DNA from: Cypionkella sp.
Lineage (GTDB): Bacteria; Pseudomonadota; Alphaproteobacteria; Rhodobacterales; Rhodobacteraceae
Length of the DNA: 64,000 bases
Assembly: GCF_028290025.1 (NCBI RefSeq)
Contig: NZ_JAQGKQ010000026.1
Coordinates: forward strand, 29,848 to 93,847
Direction: 5' to 3'
A program made the translations under genes and the position numbers. Below, piece by piece: positions 42,024-52,396 of this stretch. The notes beneath the pieces are model-generated. The model ran no database searches. It saw only the letters and a program-made list of their open reading frames with translations, and was not told the origin of the DNA. Each line of letters begins with the position of its first letter. The first letter of the stretch is position 1.

Positions 42024-43625
42024 ATGACGGATTATCTCAAGTTGACCGCGCTAGGTCTGGTTGCGCTTCTCGCAGCCATTGCGGCAAACTTTGCGCGCGA
42101 TATGGCCTACATGGTACACGCGCAGCTTATCATGCTGGTGGCGGGCGGCCTGTTTTTATGGGTCATCCGTCGTGCGGGTGAACCGCGTATACCTATCCGT
42201 CAAGATCAGTATATGGACGGAGTCATACGCTATGGGGTAGTGGCCACGGCGTTTTGGGGCGTCGTCGGCTTTATGGTAGGGGTGATAATCGCCTTTCAGC
42301 TGGCGTTTCCGGTGCTTAATCTTGAGTGGGCACAAGGCTTCGCCAACTTTGGCCGCCTGCGTCCTCTGCATACCTCTGCCGTTATCTTTGCCTTTGGCGG
42401 CAATGCCCTAATCTGCACGTCCTTCTACGTCGTTCAACGCACCAGCGCCGCGCGGCTTTGGGGCGGCAATCTGGCGTGGTTCGTATTCTGGGGCTACAAT
42501 CTTTTTATCGTGCTGGCCGCCACGGGTTATTTGCTCGGGTCAACGCAATCAAAAGAATACGCCGAGCCTGAGTGGTATGTCGATATCTGGCTGACGGTGG
42601 TGTGGCTTGCTTATCTCGCCGTTTATCTCGGTACGATCATCAAACGACGCGAGCCACATATCTACGTCGCCAACTGGTTCTACCTCTCGTTTATCATCAC
42701 CGTGGCGATGCTGCATGTGTTCAACAATATCTCGATCCCGGTGTCTGTCTTCGGGTCCAAGTCGGTGCAGGTGTTCTCTGGTGTGCAGGACGCAATGGTG
42801 CAGTGGTGGTACGGTCACAACGCCGTCGGCTTCTTCCTGACCGCCGGCTTCCTCGGAATGATGTACTATTTCGTGCCTAAACAGGCAGAGCGTCCGGTCT
42901 ACAGCTACAAGCTGAGCATCATTCACTTTTGGGCACTGATTTTCCTGTATATTTGGGCCGGTCCGCATCACTTGCACTACACCGCCTTGCCCGATTGGGC
43001 CGCAACCCTCGGCATGGTATTTTCGATCATGCTTTGGATGCCAAGCTGGGGTGGCATGATTAACGGGTTGATGACGCTTTCGGGGGCTTGGGACAAGCTG
43101 CGCACCGACCCGGTGTTGCGTATGATGGTCGTCGCCATCGGTTTTTACGGGATGTCCACTTTCGAAGGCCCGGTGATGAGCATCAAGGCTGTCAACTCGC
43201 TCAGCCACTACACAGACTGGACGATTGGCCATGTTCATTCCGGCGCTCTGGGGTGGAACGGGATGATTACCTTCGGTGCTTTGTATTTCCTGACGCCCCG
43301 CCTGTGGAACCGTGACCGGCTCTATAGCCTTTCGCTGGTCAGCTGGCATTTCTGGTTGGCCACCATCGGCATCGTTCTCTACGCCTCGGCGATGTGGGTG
43401 TCGGGCATCATGGAGGGCCTGATGTGGCGCGAGGTCGATGCCAACGGATTTCTCGTCAATGCCTTCGCCGACACCGTGGCTGCTAAGTGGCCGATGAACG
43501 TGGTGCGGGGCATTGGCGGTATTCTCTACCTCTCAGGCGGCATCATTATGTGCGTCAACCTTTGGAAAACCGTGACTTCAGTGCCGGGTCGCAATTTTGT
43601 TCCCGTCGCCGTCCCTGCCGAATAA
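42024..43625 (+). CDS. ccoN: cbb3-type cytochrome c oxidase subunit I
   Basis: The 533-residue catalytic subunit of cbb3 oxidase holds low-spin heme b and the heme b3-CuB centre that reduces oxygen and pumps protons. About twelve membrane helices are present. Heme and copper ligands are seen in [34 protein letters not shown] and [13 protein letters not shown]. The ATG at 42024 matches the usual CcoN N-terminus and has GAGGGA upstream; the open frame extends back through the FnrL box and cannot be coding there. The genes ccoO, ccoQ and ccoP follow closely. Length and motifs are normal, so the oxidase appears functional. Confidence 0.97.
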   Translation: MTDYLKLTALGLVALLAAIAANFARDMAYMVHAQLIMLVAGGLFLWVIRRAGEPRIPIRQDQYMDGVIRYGVVATAFWGVVGFMVGVIIAFQLAFPVLNLEWAQGFANFGRLRPLHTSAVIFAFGGNALICTSFYVVQRTSAARLWGGNLAWFVFWGYNLFIVLAATGYLLGSTQSKEYAEPEWYVDIWLTVVWLAYLAVYLGTIIKRREPHIYVANWFYLSFIITVAMLHVFNNISIPVSVFGSKSVQVFSGVQDAMVQWWYGHNAVGFFLTAGFLGMMYYFVPKQAERPVYSYKLSIIHFWALIFLYIWAGPHHLHYTALPDWAATLGMVFSIMLWMPSWGGMINGLMTLSGAWDKLRTDPVLRMMVVAIGFYGMSTFEGPVMSIKAVNSLSHYTDWTIGHVHSGALGWNGMITFGALYFLTPRLWNRDRLYSLSLVSWHFWLATIGIVLYASAMWVSGIMEGLMWREVDANGFLVNAFADTVAAKWPMNVVRGIGGILYLSGGIIMCVNLWKTVTSVPGRNFVPVAVPAE

Positions 43626-43638
43626 ACGAGGAAGCCAC

Positions 43639-44364
43639 ATGTCCATCCTTGATCGTCACAAGCCTATCGAACGCCACGTTACCTTGTTGCTGGTTCTAAG
43701 CTTTCTGGTCGTCAGCATTGGCGGACTGGTGCAAATTGTTCCGCTGTTTTATCTGGAGAACACCATCGAAAAGGTGGCGGGGGTACGCCCTTACTCGCCT
43801 TTGGAACTCACGGGCCGAGACATCTATATCCGGGCGGGCTGTTACGTTTGCCATAGCCAGATGATCCGCCCGATGCGCGACGAAGTCGAACGTTATGGCC
43901 ACTATTCGCTGGCGGCCGAATCCATGTATGACCACCCGTTTCAATGGGGGTCTAAACGCACCGGGCCTGATCTCGCCCGTGTGGGGGAAAGATATTCCGA
44001 CAACTGGCATGTCGATCATCTCACCGATCCGCAGTCGGTTGTGCCGGAATCGGTAATGCCGAAATACGGTTTCTTGCTGAACCAAATGATTGACGGCACC
44101 TACGTCGAGGAGTTGATGGCCACTCACCGCATGGTCGGGGTCCCCTACACCGACGAGATGCTTCAGAACGCGCGGCTAGACTTCGCGGCCCAAGAAGACC
44201 CCAACCTCGATTATACTGGGCTGCAAGAGCGCTATTCCGGCGCACAGTCCCGCAACTTTGACGGCCAGCCCGGCATCTCAGAAATGGACGCCTTGATCGC
44301 CTACCTGCAAATTCTCGGCACCATGGTGGATTTTTCCACTTTCACCCCAGACGCCAATCGGTAA
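43639..44364 (+). CDS. ccoO: cbb3-type cytochrome c oxidase subunit II (mono-heme)
   Basis: The 241-residue subunit is anchored by one N-terminal helix (about residues 12-32, [20 protein letters not shown]) and holds one c-type heme in the periplasm. The heme site is CYVCH near residue 69, and a methionine such as that in SVMPKYGFL (about 140) is the likely axial ligand. AGGAAG precedes the start at 43639, 13 nt after ccoN. The sequence [20 protein letters not shown] is characteristic of CcoO. It passes electrons from CcoP to the CcoN heme b. Confidence 0.96.
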   Translation: MSILDRHKPIERHVTLLLVLSFLVVSIGGLVQIVPLFYLENTIEKVAGVRPYSPLELTGRDIYIRAGCYVCHSQMIRPMRDEVERYGHYSLAAESMYDHPFQWGSKRTGPDLARVGERYSDNWHVDHLTDPQSVVPESVMPKYGFLLNQMIDGTYVEELMATHRMVGVPYTDEMLQNARLDFAAQEDPNLDYTGLQERYSGAQSRNFDGQPGISEMDALIAYLQILGTMVDFSTFTPDANR

Positions 44365-44374
44365 GGAGCTCACC

Positions 44375-44566
44375 ATGCACACCTATAGCCGGCTGCGTGA
44401 ATTTGCCGACAGCTGGATGCTGCTGGCCCTGACGATCGTGTTTATTTGCGTGATCTTGTGGGCTTTTCGCCCCGGCAGCCGCAAAACGCATGATGCAGTC
44501 GCCAGCGCAATTTTTCGCAACGACTCCCGGCCCGCCAGTGACGCAGCCGAAACGGAGCAACTTTGA
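44375..44566 (+). CDS. ccoQ: cbb3-type oxidase subunit CcoQ
   Basis: A 63-residue small subunit with one membrane helix (about residues 14-32, WMLLALTIVFICVILWAF) and a hydrophilic tail. CcoQ stabilises the assembled oxidase, especially CcoP association, and protects it from oxygen. The gene fills the usual place between ccoO and ccoP. It starts 10 nt after ccoO with GGAG in front. Its stop overlaps the ccoP ATG (TGATG), consistent with coupling. Confidence 0.93.
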   Translation: MHTYSRLREFADSWMLLALTIVFICVILWAFRPGSRKTHDAVASAIFRNDSRPASDAAETEQL

Positions 44567-45435
44567 TGAGCCGCAGACCTGCCCAAAAACCCCCAGAGGT
44601 CGGCACCACCGGCCACCAGTGGGATGGCATTGAGGAGCTGAACAATCCGCTGCCGCGCTGGTGGCTGTGGACGTTCTACGCCTGCATCGCATTTGCGCTA
44701 GTTTATAGCGTGTTATATCCCGCATGGCCGATGATATCGCGCGCCACGCCGGGCCTGCTTGGCTACTCGACAAGGGGGGCAGTCGCGGCCGAGATCCAAG
44801 CTTTTGCTGATGCAAATGCCCCGATCCGCGCGCAACTTGTCGCAGCCGATTTGTCTGAAATCGCCGATAAACCAAAGCTCAACGAATATGCCACCAACGT
44901 CGGCGCCTCAGTGTTCCGCACATGGTGCGCACAATGTCACGGATCGGGCGCGGCGGGCGTGCAAGCTGCGGGTTATCCCAACCTGTTGGATGACGATTGG
45001 TTGTGGGGAGGCGATATCGCCAGCATCCACACCACCATCACCAACGGCATCCGTAACACGACCGGTTCTGACGCGCGCTATTCCGAAATGCCAAAGTTCG
45101 GCGAAATTCTGACGGGTGACGAGATCGCTCAACTGGTCCAGTATGTTCGCTCTATCTCGGGCCAAAGCAATGACGCCGTCCTTGCCGCCAGCGGTGCCGC
45201 CCTCTTTGCCGATAATTGTGTCGCATGTCATGGCGAGGCCGGACTGGGCAACCGCGACCTTGGCGCGCCTAACCTGACCGATGCAATCTGGCTCTATGGC
45301 GGTGACGTAACCGCGCTGACCCATACCATCACCTACGCCCGCTTCGGCGTAATGCCCAACTGGTCCCCCAGGCTTTCCGAAGCCGATATTAGGTCGGTTG
45401 CGGTGTATGTTCATGGTTTGGGCGGCGGCGAGTAA
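44566..45435 (+). CDS. ccoP: cbb3-type oxidase subunit III, di-heme cytochrome c
   Basis: This 289-residue subunit has a single membrane helix (about residues 32-52, WLWTFYACIAFALVYSVLYP) and a periplasmic region with two cytochrome c domains. The heme sites are CAQCH (about residue 121) and CVACH (about 218), with methionines in SEMPKFGEIL and GVMPNWSPRL as axial ligands. The N-terminal TTGHQWDGIEELNNPLPRWW is the typical CcoP signature. ATG 44566 is preferred to the TTG one codon earlier. It receives electrons from soluble cytochrome c. Confidence 0.96.
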   Translation: MSRRPAQKPPEVGTTGHQWDGIEELNNPLPRWWLWTFYACIAFALVYSVLYPAWPMISRATPGLLGYSTRGAVAAEIQAFADANAPIRAQLVAADLSEIADKPKLNEYATNVGASVFRTWCAQCHGSGAAGVQAAGYPNLLDDDWLWGGDIASIHTTITNGIRNTTGSDARYSEMPKFGEILTGDEIAQLVQYVRSISGQSNDAVLAASGAALFADNCVACHGEAGLGNRDLGAPNLTDAIWLYGGDVTALTHTITYARFGVMPNWSPRLSEADIRSVAVYVHGLGGGE

Positions 45436-45510
45436 TCCGTCGAGAACCTCGTTACCGAAAATGTCGATTAGTAAGCTATCCCATACTGCCTCTCTCTCCA
45501 GCCTCTCACC

Positions 45511-46941
45511 GTGGAGCCTCCCTTGAGCAGCCCCGACACACATCCACCCAGTCTCTATGCTGCCCGAGAGCCGATTTTCCCGCGTCGGGTAAAAGGTTGG
45601 TTTCGCACTCTGAAATGGTGGATAATGGGCCTGACGCTGGGCATCTACTATATCACGCCGTGGTTGCGATGGGACCGCGGCCCTAACTTGCCTGATCAAG
45701 CGGTGCTGATCGATCTGGGCGGGCGGCGGTTCTTTTTCTTCATGATAGAGATCTGGCCACACGAGTTTTATTTCGTCGCCGGTTTGCTGATAATGGCGGG
45801 ATTGGGCCTGTTCCTTTTCACGTCGGCGCTTGGCCGGGTCTGGTGCGGCTATGCCTGCCCGCAGACGGTCTGGACCGACCTTTTTATTCTTGTCGAACGT
45901 TGGGTAGAGGGGGACCGCAACGCGCGGTTGCGCTTACATCGCCAAAGTTGGAACTGGGCCAAAGCCCGCAAACGGGCGCTGAAATGGACGGCTTGGCTGC
46001 TGATCGCAGTGGCTACTGGTGGAGCATGGGTTTTCTATGTTGCTGACGCGCCAGGCCTGCTGCGCGATCTCGTCACCCTGCAAGCCCATCCCGCTGCATG
46101 GCTGACAATCGCCGGACTGACTGCCACGACATTTGTTTTTGGCGGTTTCATGCGCGAACAAATCTGCATCTACGCCTGCCCTTGGCCGCGCATTCAGGCG
46201 GCTATGATGGACGAAGATACGATAACCGTCGCCTACCGCGAATGGCGCGGCGAACCGCGCGGCAATGCGTCTGTGACAGACTCTGGCGATTGCATAGACT
46301 GCATGGCCTGCGTCAATGTATGCCCCACGGGTATCGACATCCGCGACGGCCAGCAACTTGCCTGCATAACCTGCGCTCTGTGCATCGACGCCTGCGACGA
46401 CACGATGGCAAAGATCGGTAAGCCTCGAGGCTTGATAGATTACCTTGCGCTGACCGATGAGGTGCTAGAGCGCAGCGGCAGCCCGCAAAGAGCGATATGG
46501 AAGCATATCCTGCGACCCCGAACCATCCTTTACACGGCGCTTTGGTCAGCTGTGGGCGTCGGGTTAGTGCTCGCCCTGTTTCTGCAGTCCGACATCGGGC
46601 TGCACGTAACGCCGTTGCGCAATCCCATTCTGGTTACTTTGTCGGACGGTTCGATCCGCAATACTTATGATTTGCGGTTGCTGAACAAGCACGGCGAGCC
46701 GCGGACATTTCGCATTTCTCTGACTTCGGACCAACCGCTTGAGTTGTCACTGGAAGGCCACGTCTCGCAGACGGTCACGGTGCCGGGCAATGCGACCACG
46801 ACGCAGCGCGTCTACGTCGTCGCCCCGTCAGGGTCAGAAGCGGCGGGCAAAGACCGCACCGACCTGCGCCTCTGGGTGGAAGATCTGGGCAACAACGACC
46901 GCATTCACGCTGACACGATTTTCAATGGAAAAGGCGACTGA
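45511..46941 (+). CDS. ccoG: Cbb3 oxidase accessory protein CcoG (RdxA/FixG)
   Basis: The 476-residue membrane protein carries [4Fe-4S] clusters and is needed for copper delivery to the cbb3 oxidase, probably as a cupric reductase. Several membrane helices are visible. Cysteine motifs are CGYACPQTVW (about residue 113) and CIYACPWPRIQ (about 225), then two ferredoxin-type sites, CIDCMACVNVCP (about 261) and CITCALCIDACD (about 289). The C-terminal periplasmic domain is an immunoglobulin-like FixG domain. The start is uncertain between GTG 45511 and a TTG at 45523. The gene precedes ccoH, as is normal. Confidence 0.93.
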   Translation: MEPPLSSPDTHPPSLYAAREPIFPRRVKGWFRTLKWWIMGLTLGIYYITPWLRWDRGPNLPDQAVLIDLGGRRFFFFMIEIWPHEFYFVAGLLIMAGLGLFLFTSALGRVWCGYACPQTVWTDLFILVERWVEGDRNARLRLHRQSWNWAKARKRALKWTAWLLIAVATGGAWVFYVADAPGLLRDLVTLQAHPAAWLTIAGLTATTFVFGGFMREQICIYACPWPRIQAAMMDEDTITVAYREWRGEPRGNASVTDSGDCIDCMACVNVCPTGIDIRDGQQLACITCALCIDACDDTMAKIGKPRGLIDYLALTDEVLERSGSPQRAIWKHILRPRTILYTALWSAVGVGLVLALFLQSDIGLHVTPLRNPILVTLSDGSIRNTYDLRLLNKHGEPRTFRISLTSDQPLELSLEGHVSQTVTVPGNATTTQRVYVVAPSGSEAAGKDRTDLRLWVEDLGNNDRIHADTIFNGKGD

Positions 46942-46942
46942 A

Positions 46943-47410
46943 ATGGCGCAAGTTGACGCACGCGAACTGACCGGCCGCCATGTGCTTGCGATCACGGTCT
47001 GCGCTTTTTCCGTAATTATCGGCGTGAATATTACGCTGGCATATCAGGCAGTTTCCACCTTTCCGGGGCTGGAAGTCAGTAATTCTTACGTTGCCAGCCA
47101 GACCTTTGACGCCGACCGCAAGGCGCAGCAACGGCTTGGATGGACACTTGCGACCAGCTATGACGCGGGCCATCTGCTGCTGACGTTTCGGGATGCACAA
47201 GGGCTGGCTGCACACGTACAAGGGCTTGATGTGCTGGTCGGTCGCACCACCGAGGCGCGCGATGACACCCAACCCGTTTTTGTGCAAGATGGCGGGGTAT
47301 TCGTTGCCCCGTTGGCACTTCACCCGGGCAAATGGATGCTGCGTGTGCAAGCCACAGCACCCGACGGCACGGCGTTTAGGCAGCGCATCGACCTGTTCGT
47401 GAAAGGTTAA
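46943..47410 (+). CDS. ccoH: Cbb3 oxidase assembly protein CcoH
   Basis: A 155-residue protein with one N-terminal membrane helix (about residues 12-34, VLAITVCAFSVIIGVNITLA) and a small periplasmic beta domain. It contains the FixH features VSTFPGLEVSNSYVASQTFD and the tail GKWMLRVQATAPDGTAFRQR. FixH/CcoH interacts with CcoN during oxidase assembly. The ATG at 46943 lies just after the ccoG stop with AAAAGG upstream; ATG 46925 is an alternative within ccoG. The order ccoG-ccoH-ccoI-ccoS is complete. Confidence 0.93.
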   Translation: MAQVDARELTGRHVLAITVCAFSVIIGVNITLAYQAVSTFPGLEVSNSYVASQTFDADRKAQQRLGWTLATSYDAGHLLLTFRDAQGLAAHVQGLDVLVGRTTEARDDTQPVFVQDGGVFVAPLALHPGKWMLRVQATAPDGTAFRQRIDLFVKG

Positions 47411-47413
47411 CCG

Positions 47414-49600
47414 ATGACCTACGTCGAACATCCCTCGCTAATGGCCTGTCCCGCCTGCGCCGTGGTGCCATCTGCGGAACGTCTGGCCTCGCTTGCCGCT
47501 CCGCAATCAACCCGCCTCATGCTGTCGCTGCCAACCGCGCACTGCGCGCTCTGCATGACGACGATCGAACATGGGCTGGAAAACTTGCCCGGCGTGAGAT
47601 CGGCGCGGGTCAATCTGTCTTTGCGCCGCGTTAGCGTCGATGCGGACGCCGATGTTACCGCCGACCGCCTGATCCTCAATCTCGCGCGGTTGGGCTACGA
47701 GGCGCACGAACTCGATGCAGGCTTGCTTTCCGCGACCGAGACCGACCGACAGAGCCAAGAGCTGTTGATGCGGCTCGGCGTTGCGGGTTTTTCAATGATG
47801 AACGTGATGCTGTTGTCGGTGGCTGTCTGGTCGGGTGCCGAAGATGCCACCCGGCAACTGTTCCACTGGATTTCCGCGATTATTGCGCTGCCGACCGTGG
47901 CCTTCGCCGGTCAGCCATTTTTTCGCAGCGCTTGGGCTTGTATCAAGGCACGAAGGCTTGGAATGGATGTACCGATCAGTCTCGCGCTGATACTGGCCTG
48001 CGCCATGTCGCTGTTCGAAACCGTGATGGGCGGGCGCTATGCCTACTTCGATGCGGCGGTGTCTTTGACGTTTTTCCTGCTAGCGGGGCGCTACCTTGAT
48101 CACCGGACGCGGGCTGTGGCACGGTCCGCCGCCGAGCATCTCGCGGCATTAGAGGTGCCGCGCGCGCAGGTTCTACGGGAGGGCGCCGAGATCGTGCTGC
48201 CTCTGGCTCAGGTGGTGGTCGGTGATCTGGTGCGCGTTCGCCCCGGCGGACGCATGCCCGTCGACGGCGTGGTTATGGACGGGGCCAGCGAGGTGGACCG
48301 GTCACTGCTGACCGGCGAAACCTTACCCGTCTATACTGGGCCTGGCAGCAGGGTAAGCGCCGGCGAAGTTAACCTGACCGGCCCTCTGACACTGCGCGTC
48401 ACCGCGGCTGGGCGGGATTCATCGCTGCACCAAATGGCCGATCTGGTAGCCGTCGCCGAAAGCGCGAAGACGCTCTACACCGGTTTGGCCGAACGCGCTG
48501 CACAGATTTACGCGCCTCTTGTGCATTTGCTGTCTGGCGGAGCTTTTGTGTTTTGGCTGTGGCAAACCGGGGGCGACGTTCGCTTTGCCATCAATATTTC
48601 GGCGGCAGTGCTGATCATCACCTGCCCTTGTGCGCTGGGCCTCGCAGTGCCTGCGGTGGTAACGGCGGCGTCGGGTAAGCTGTTTCGCAAAGGGCTTTTG
48701 ATAAAGCACGGCACCGCACTGGAACGGCTTGCCGAGGTAGACACTGTAGTCTTTGACAAGACCGGCACCCTGACGCTTGGACTGCCAGAGCCGGTGGGCC
48801 TAAGCGATTATCCCGCAGAGGTTATATCCGTTGCCATGGCCTTGGCTGCTGCGTCATCGCACCCGCTGGCAGTGGCGCTGGCGGCCCACTCAGCGGCGCA
48901 AGGCATTCGGCCTGCGGTACTAACCGCGCTACACGAAGTGCCGGGATACGGTGTTGAGGGGCAATGGCAAGGCGAGCTTGCCCGACTTGGCCGCGCGACT
49001 TGGGTCGGGGCCACACCGCTTTCGGTAACGGCAACGTATTTGATGCTGAACGGTGCGACATTTGCCTTTGCCTTCACCGACCGCCTCCGCCCCGGAGCCG
49101 AGGTCGCGGTAGCCGCGCTAATGGCGCAAGGCAAGCAGGTCGTTCTGCTCTCGGGCGATGGCGAAGGCGCCGTTGCTCCAATGGCGGCACGACTCGGCAT
49201 AACCGACTGGACGGCGAACGCCTTGCCCACTGACAAGGCGGCACGCGTGGCGGCGCTGACTGCGCATGGGCATAAAGTGTTGATGGTAGGTGACGGTCTG
49301 AATGACACTGCGGCGCTGGTGGCTGCGCATGTGTCGATCAGCCCGGCTTCGGCCCTAGATGCGGCGCGGGTCGCGTCCGATATTGTGCTGCTGGGGCAGG
49401 ATATGGCCCCGATTGTCGATGCGCTTAGGATAGCGTCGCAAGCACGGCGCAGGATCAAGGAAAACTTTGCGATCTCTGCAGCTTATAACATCGTGGCAGT
49501 GCCATTGGCGCTTGCCGGATTGGCGTCACCGCTTGCGGCAGCACTGGCGATGTCACTTTCGTCGATAACCGTATCACTGAACGCCCTGCGGTTAAGGTGA
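47414..49600 (+). CDS. ccoI: Copper-transporting P-type ATPase CcoI (FixI)
   Basis: The 728-residue P1B-type ATPase exports Cu(I) to the periplasm for oxidase assembly. The N-terminal heavy-metal domain has an unusual HCALC (about residue 43) in place of the MxCxxC form, plus CPAC near residue 12. Membrane helices follow, then the CPC motif in IITCPCALGLAVP (about 403), the phosphorylation site DKTGT (about 446), the nucleotide-site SSHPLA (about 475) and the hinge GDGLND (about 625). TGE is present in SLLTGETLP. It starts 3 nt after ccoH and is followed at once by ccoS. This is the FixI type needed for cbb3 rather than detoxifying CopA. Confidence 0.95.
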   Translation: MTYVEHPSLMACPACAVVPSAERLASLAAPQSTRLMLSLPTAHCALCMTTIEHGLENLPGVRSARVNLSLRRVSVDADADVTADRLILNLARLGYEAHELDAGLLSATETDRQSQELLMRLGVAGFSMMNVMLLSVAVWSGAEDATRQLFHWISAIIALPTVAFAGQPFFRSAWACIKARRLGMDVPISLALILACAMSLFETVMGGRYAYFDAAVSLTFFLLAGRYLDHRTRAVARSAAEHLAALEVPRAQVLREGAEIVLPLAQVVVGDLVRVRPGGRMPVDGVVMDGASEVDRSLLTGETLPVYTGPGSRVSAGEVNLTGPLTLRVTAAGRDSSLHQMADLVAVAESAKTLYTGLAERAAQIYAPLVHLLSGGAFVFWLWQTGGDVRFAINISAAVLIITCPCALGLAVPAVVTAASGKLFRKGLLIKHGTALERLAEVDTVVFDKTGTLTLGLPEPVGLSDYPAEVISVAMALAAASSHPLAVALAAHSAAQGIRPAVLTALHEVPGYGVEGQWQGELARLGRATWVGATPLSVTATYLMLNGATFAFAFTDRLRPGAEVAVAALMAQGKQVVLLSGDGEGAVAPMAARLGITDWTANALPTDKAARVAALTAHGHKVLMVGDGLNDTAALVAAHVSISPASALDAARVASDIVLLGQDMAPIVDALRIASQARRRIKENFAISAAYNIVAVPLALAGLASPLAAALAMSLSSITVSLNALRLR

Positions 49601-49603
49601 AAG

Positions 49604-49777
49604 ATGGACATTCTGATCTACTTAATCCCCGCATCCCTGTTGCTTGGCGGTATCGGACTTGCAGCGTTCTTTTGGGCGCTGAAAGATCGGCAATTCGAAG
49701 ACCCGCTCGGCGATGCCAACCGCATCCTGAAACCGGATTGGGAAGACCATCCAGCACCGCAATCCAAGTCTGCGTAA
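49604..49777 (+). CDS. ccoS: Cbb3 oxidase maturation protein CcoS (57 aa)
   Basis: This short gene is often missed. The protein begins MDILIYLIPASLLLGGIGLA, one membrane helix, and continues FFWALKDRQFEDPLGDANRI, then LKPDWEDHP. The FWALKDRQFEDP string is the CcoS signature. CcoS is needed for the insertion of heme or copper into CcoN. Its ATG lies 3 nt past the ccoI stop with AGGTGA just upstream, and it ends the operon. It is therefore well supported by both position and sequence despite its size. Confidence 0.93.
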   Translation: MDILIYLIPASLLLGGIGLAAFFWALKDRQFEDPLGDANRILKPDWEDHPAPQSKSA

Positions 49778-50132
49778 TCATAAGCTGAGGTGTAACGCTA
49801 CGTTGTCCGAATAATGTGGTGGGCTTTGGACGGTCCTTCACTAGGCGTCGCTGTCCGCAACGGCTGCCCAGCTCGTTTTAGATAGGGCATTTCAACAGCT
49901 TGCTGATTGCGCACACTGCTTATTGGGTACCGAAATTCCAGCTCGCTCCGCGCCAGCATCGCAAAACTACTTCGGCATCAATGGCCAGCAAGCGGTTACC
50001 TGCACACTTGGGCGGCAATTTAGAAGTCCACATCGACCGTCCATAATTCTGGGAACCTATTGCGGCGAACTTGGTTCTGCATACGCCTCGCCGACTTTCA
50101 ATACGGCATTTCCTGCACCCCGGAGATATTTG
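49778..50132. other. Intergenic region between the cbb3 operon and the catalase gene
   Basis: About 355 bases. No terminator is clear after ccoS. An open frame runs upstream of the catalase start but lacks catalase similarity and a ribosome site, so it is treated as leader. No regulator site was recognised. Confidence 0.4.
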
Positions 50133-52307
50133 ATGACCGATTCCGCTTCCAAGCCCGCCGGCTTCCGCTACAGCACCGTTCCTGCACCTACGCAGAAGGT
50201 TGATATCACCACATCAGATCAACAGCCGTCACGCGGGCAGGGTGGTGAACTTCATCAGACCGTGGCGGATGGTGCCGACAAGCTAACCACCTCGCAGGGT
50301 GTAAGCGTTTCCGACAACCAGAATTCGTTACGAGCAACCGATCGCGGACCTCTCTTGCTTGAGGATTTTGTGCTGCGGGAAAAGATTTTCCATTTTGACC
50401 ATGAGCGTATTCCGGAACGTGTCGTGCATGCCCGCGGTTACGGTGCGCATGGCCATTTTATCTGCACAAAGCCCATTCCGGGCATAACCCAAGCCGCACC
50501 CTTTCAGGCCGAGAACAAAGAGACCTCGGTTTTTGTGCGTTTTTCCACCGTCGCCGGAGCGAAGGGTTCGATGGATCTAGCACGTGACGTGCGGGGATTT
50601 GCCGTCAAGTTCTACACCGAAGAAGGCAACTGGGACTTAGTTGGTAACAATATTCCGGTGTTTTTTATTCAAGACCCGATCAAATTTCCTGATCTAGTGC
50701 ATGCGGTCAAACCTGAAGCTGATCGGGGCTTTCCGCAGGCGCAATCTGCCCATGACACGTTTTGGGATTACATTTCTCTGACGCCCGAATCAATGCACAT
50801 GGTGATGTGGCAGATGTCGGACCGGACCATCCCGCGCTCCTTTCGGATGATGGAAGGGTTTGGCGTTCACACGTTCCGGTTTGTGAATGAAAGCGGCGAG
50901 TCCACTTTCGTGAAGTTTCATTGGAAACCCCATCTTGGTTTGCAATCGGTGCTTTGGGATGAAGCTGTCAAGATCAACGGCGCGGATCCCGACTTCCATC
51001 GCCGCGACCTGTGGAATGCAATACAATATGGGGACCATCCGAAGTGGAACCTGTGTGTGCAAGTGTTCACGCAGACGCAAGCGGACAAGCTCGACTTTGA
51101 TATTCTGGACCCGACAAAGATTATTCCCGAAGAAATAATCCCCCTCGTAGAAATCGGGACGTTGACTCTTACGCGGATGGTGGACAACTTCTTCCAGGAA
51201 ACCGAACAGGTCGCCTTTTGCACGCAGAACGTGATCCCCGGCATCGATTTTACCGATGATCCGCTGCTTCAGGGCCGAAATTTCAGCTACCTCGATACGC
51301 AGTTAAAGCGCTTGGGTGGGCCGAATTTCACGCAAATACCGATCAATGCACCGCGCGGCTGTCCGGTACATAACTATCATCAAGACGGTCACATGCAGAC
51401 GCAAAATCGCAAAGGCAGAGTGAATTACGAGCCAAACGGATTTTCGGACGGTCCGCGGGAAGATCCTCTCAAAGGCTATGTCAGTTTCGCAGCCCGGTCG
51501 CCGGAAGGTTCCAAGCAGCGGCTGCGGCCTGAAAGCTTTGCAGACCACTACAGCCAAGCCCGTCTGTTCTACCGAAGCCAGACCGAAATCGAACAACATC
51601 ACATTGCGGATGCGCTCGTTTTTGAACTGAGCAAGTGTCAAATGCTCGATATCCGCAAGCGAATGGTGGCGCATCTGCTTAACATTGACGAAGATTTGGC
51701 CCAACAAGTCGCCAACGGTCTGGGCTTCAGAGATATGCCGACCCCCGCCGTCACAGCGGTGCCTGCGCGTGATCTGGATCTTTCGCCAGCACTCAGCATC
51801 TTGGGCACGCCGCCCAATATGTTCCTCGGTCGCAAACTGGGCGTGATCATTGCGGATGGGTTCGACCGAGATGTGCTTGGAGAATTGGCCGCCGAAACCA
51901 TCGCTGAAGGCGGTGTGATGGAAGTTATCAGCGTGCGCGTCGGCGGTGCGATTGCCGCAGATGGCTCGTTTGTGCGCGCCGATCACTTGCTTCGCGGTGC
52001 CAAGTCCGTGTTGTTTGATGCTGTGGCTATACTGGGGGGTGATGCGCAAGCATCGCTCGCTCGTAACCCCGCGGCCCAGGAATTCCTGAGCGATGCGCAT
52101 AACCATGCAAAATTCATCGGACATCACGGTGTGGACGACCTTCTGAGTTCGGCCGCAGGCATCGTGCAAGACGAAGGCTACACCGACCTGACTGCCCCCG
52201 GAGCCGCGGCCGATTTTCTCGTGGCCTGTCGGTCTTTGAGGTTGTGGTCGCGCACCACCGCGCTTCCACGCGAAGCAGATGCCGAGTCTTTGGCACCGAC
52301 GGCTTAA
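50133..52307 (+). CDS. katE: Large-subunit monofunctional catalase (KatE/HPII type)
   Basis: A 724-residue heme catalase of the large clade 2 type, which converts hydrogen peroxide to water and oxygen. The catalytic His is in [14 protein letters not shown] (about residue 99), the distal Asn in [15 protein letters not shown] (about 171) and the proximal heme Tyr in [14 protein letters not shown] (about 385). All three sit about 30 residues before their places in E. coli HPII, so the N-terminus is shorter. The C-terminal flavodoxin/DJ-1-like domain of large catalases is present (about 575-700: [17 protein letters not shown]). GGAGA lies before the ATG at 50133. It is followed by a DUF892 ferritin-like gene; both fit stress response. 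Confidence 0.95.
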   Translation: MTDSASKPAGFRYSTVPAPTQKVDITTSDQQPSRGQGGELHQTVADGADKLTTSQGVSVSDNQNSLRATDRGPLLLEDFVLREKIFHFDHERIPERVVHARGYGAHGHFICTKPIPGITQAAPFQAENKETSVFVRFSTVAGAKGSMDLARDVRGFAVKFYTEEGNWDLVGNNIPVFFIQDPIKFPDLVHAVKPEADRGFPQAQSAHDTFWDYISLTPESMHMVMWQMSDRTIPRSFRMMEGFGVHTFRFVNESGESTFVKFHWKPHLGLQSVLWDEAVKINGADPDFHRRDLWNAIQYGDHPKWNLCVQVFTQTQADKLDFDILDPTKIIPEEIIPLVEIGTLTLTRMVDNFFQETEQVAFCTQNVIPGIDFTDDPLLQGRNFSYLDTQLKRLGGPNFTQIPINAPRGCPVHNYHQDGHMQTQNRKGRVNYEPNGFSDGPREDPLKGYVSFAARSPEGSKQRLRPESFADHYSQARLFYRSQTEIEQHHIADALVFELSKCQMLDIRKRMVAHLLNIDEDLAQQVANGLGFRDMPTPAVTAVPARDLDLSPALSILGTPPNMFLGRKLGVIIADGFDRDVLGELAAETIAEGGVMEVISVRVGGAIAADGSFVRADHLLRGAKSVLFDAVAILGGDAQASLARNPAAQEFLSDAHNHAKFIGHHGVDDLLSSAAGIVQDEGYTDLTAPGAAADFLVACRSLRLWSRTTALPREADAESLAPTA

Positions 52308-52396
52308 TGATCAAAACCTGGCTAGGCCGCGCAACCACACACAAAACCGCGCGTTGTCTAGCACCTACAACCGTGTCACCAAGAAAGGACGTAATG

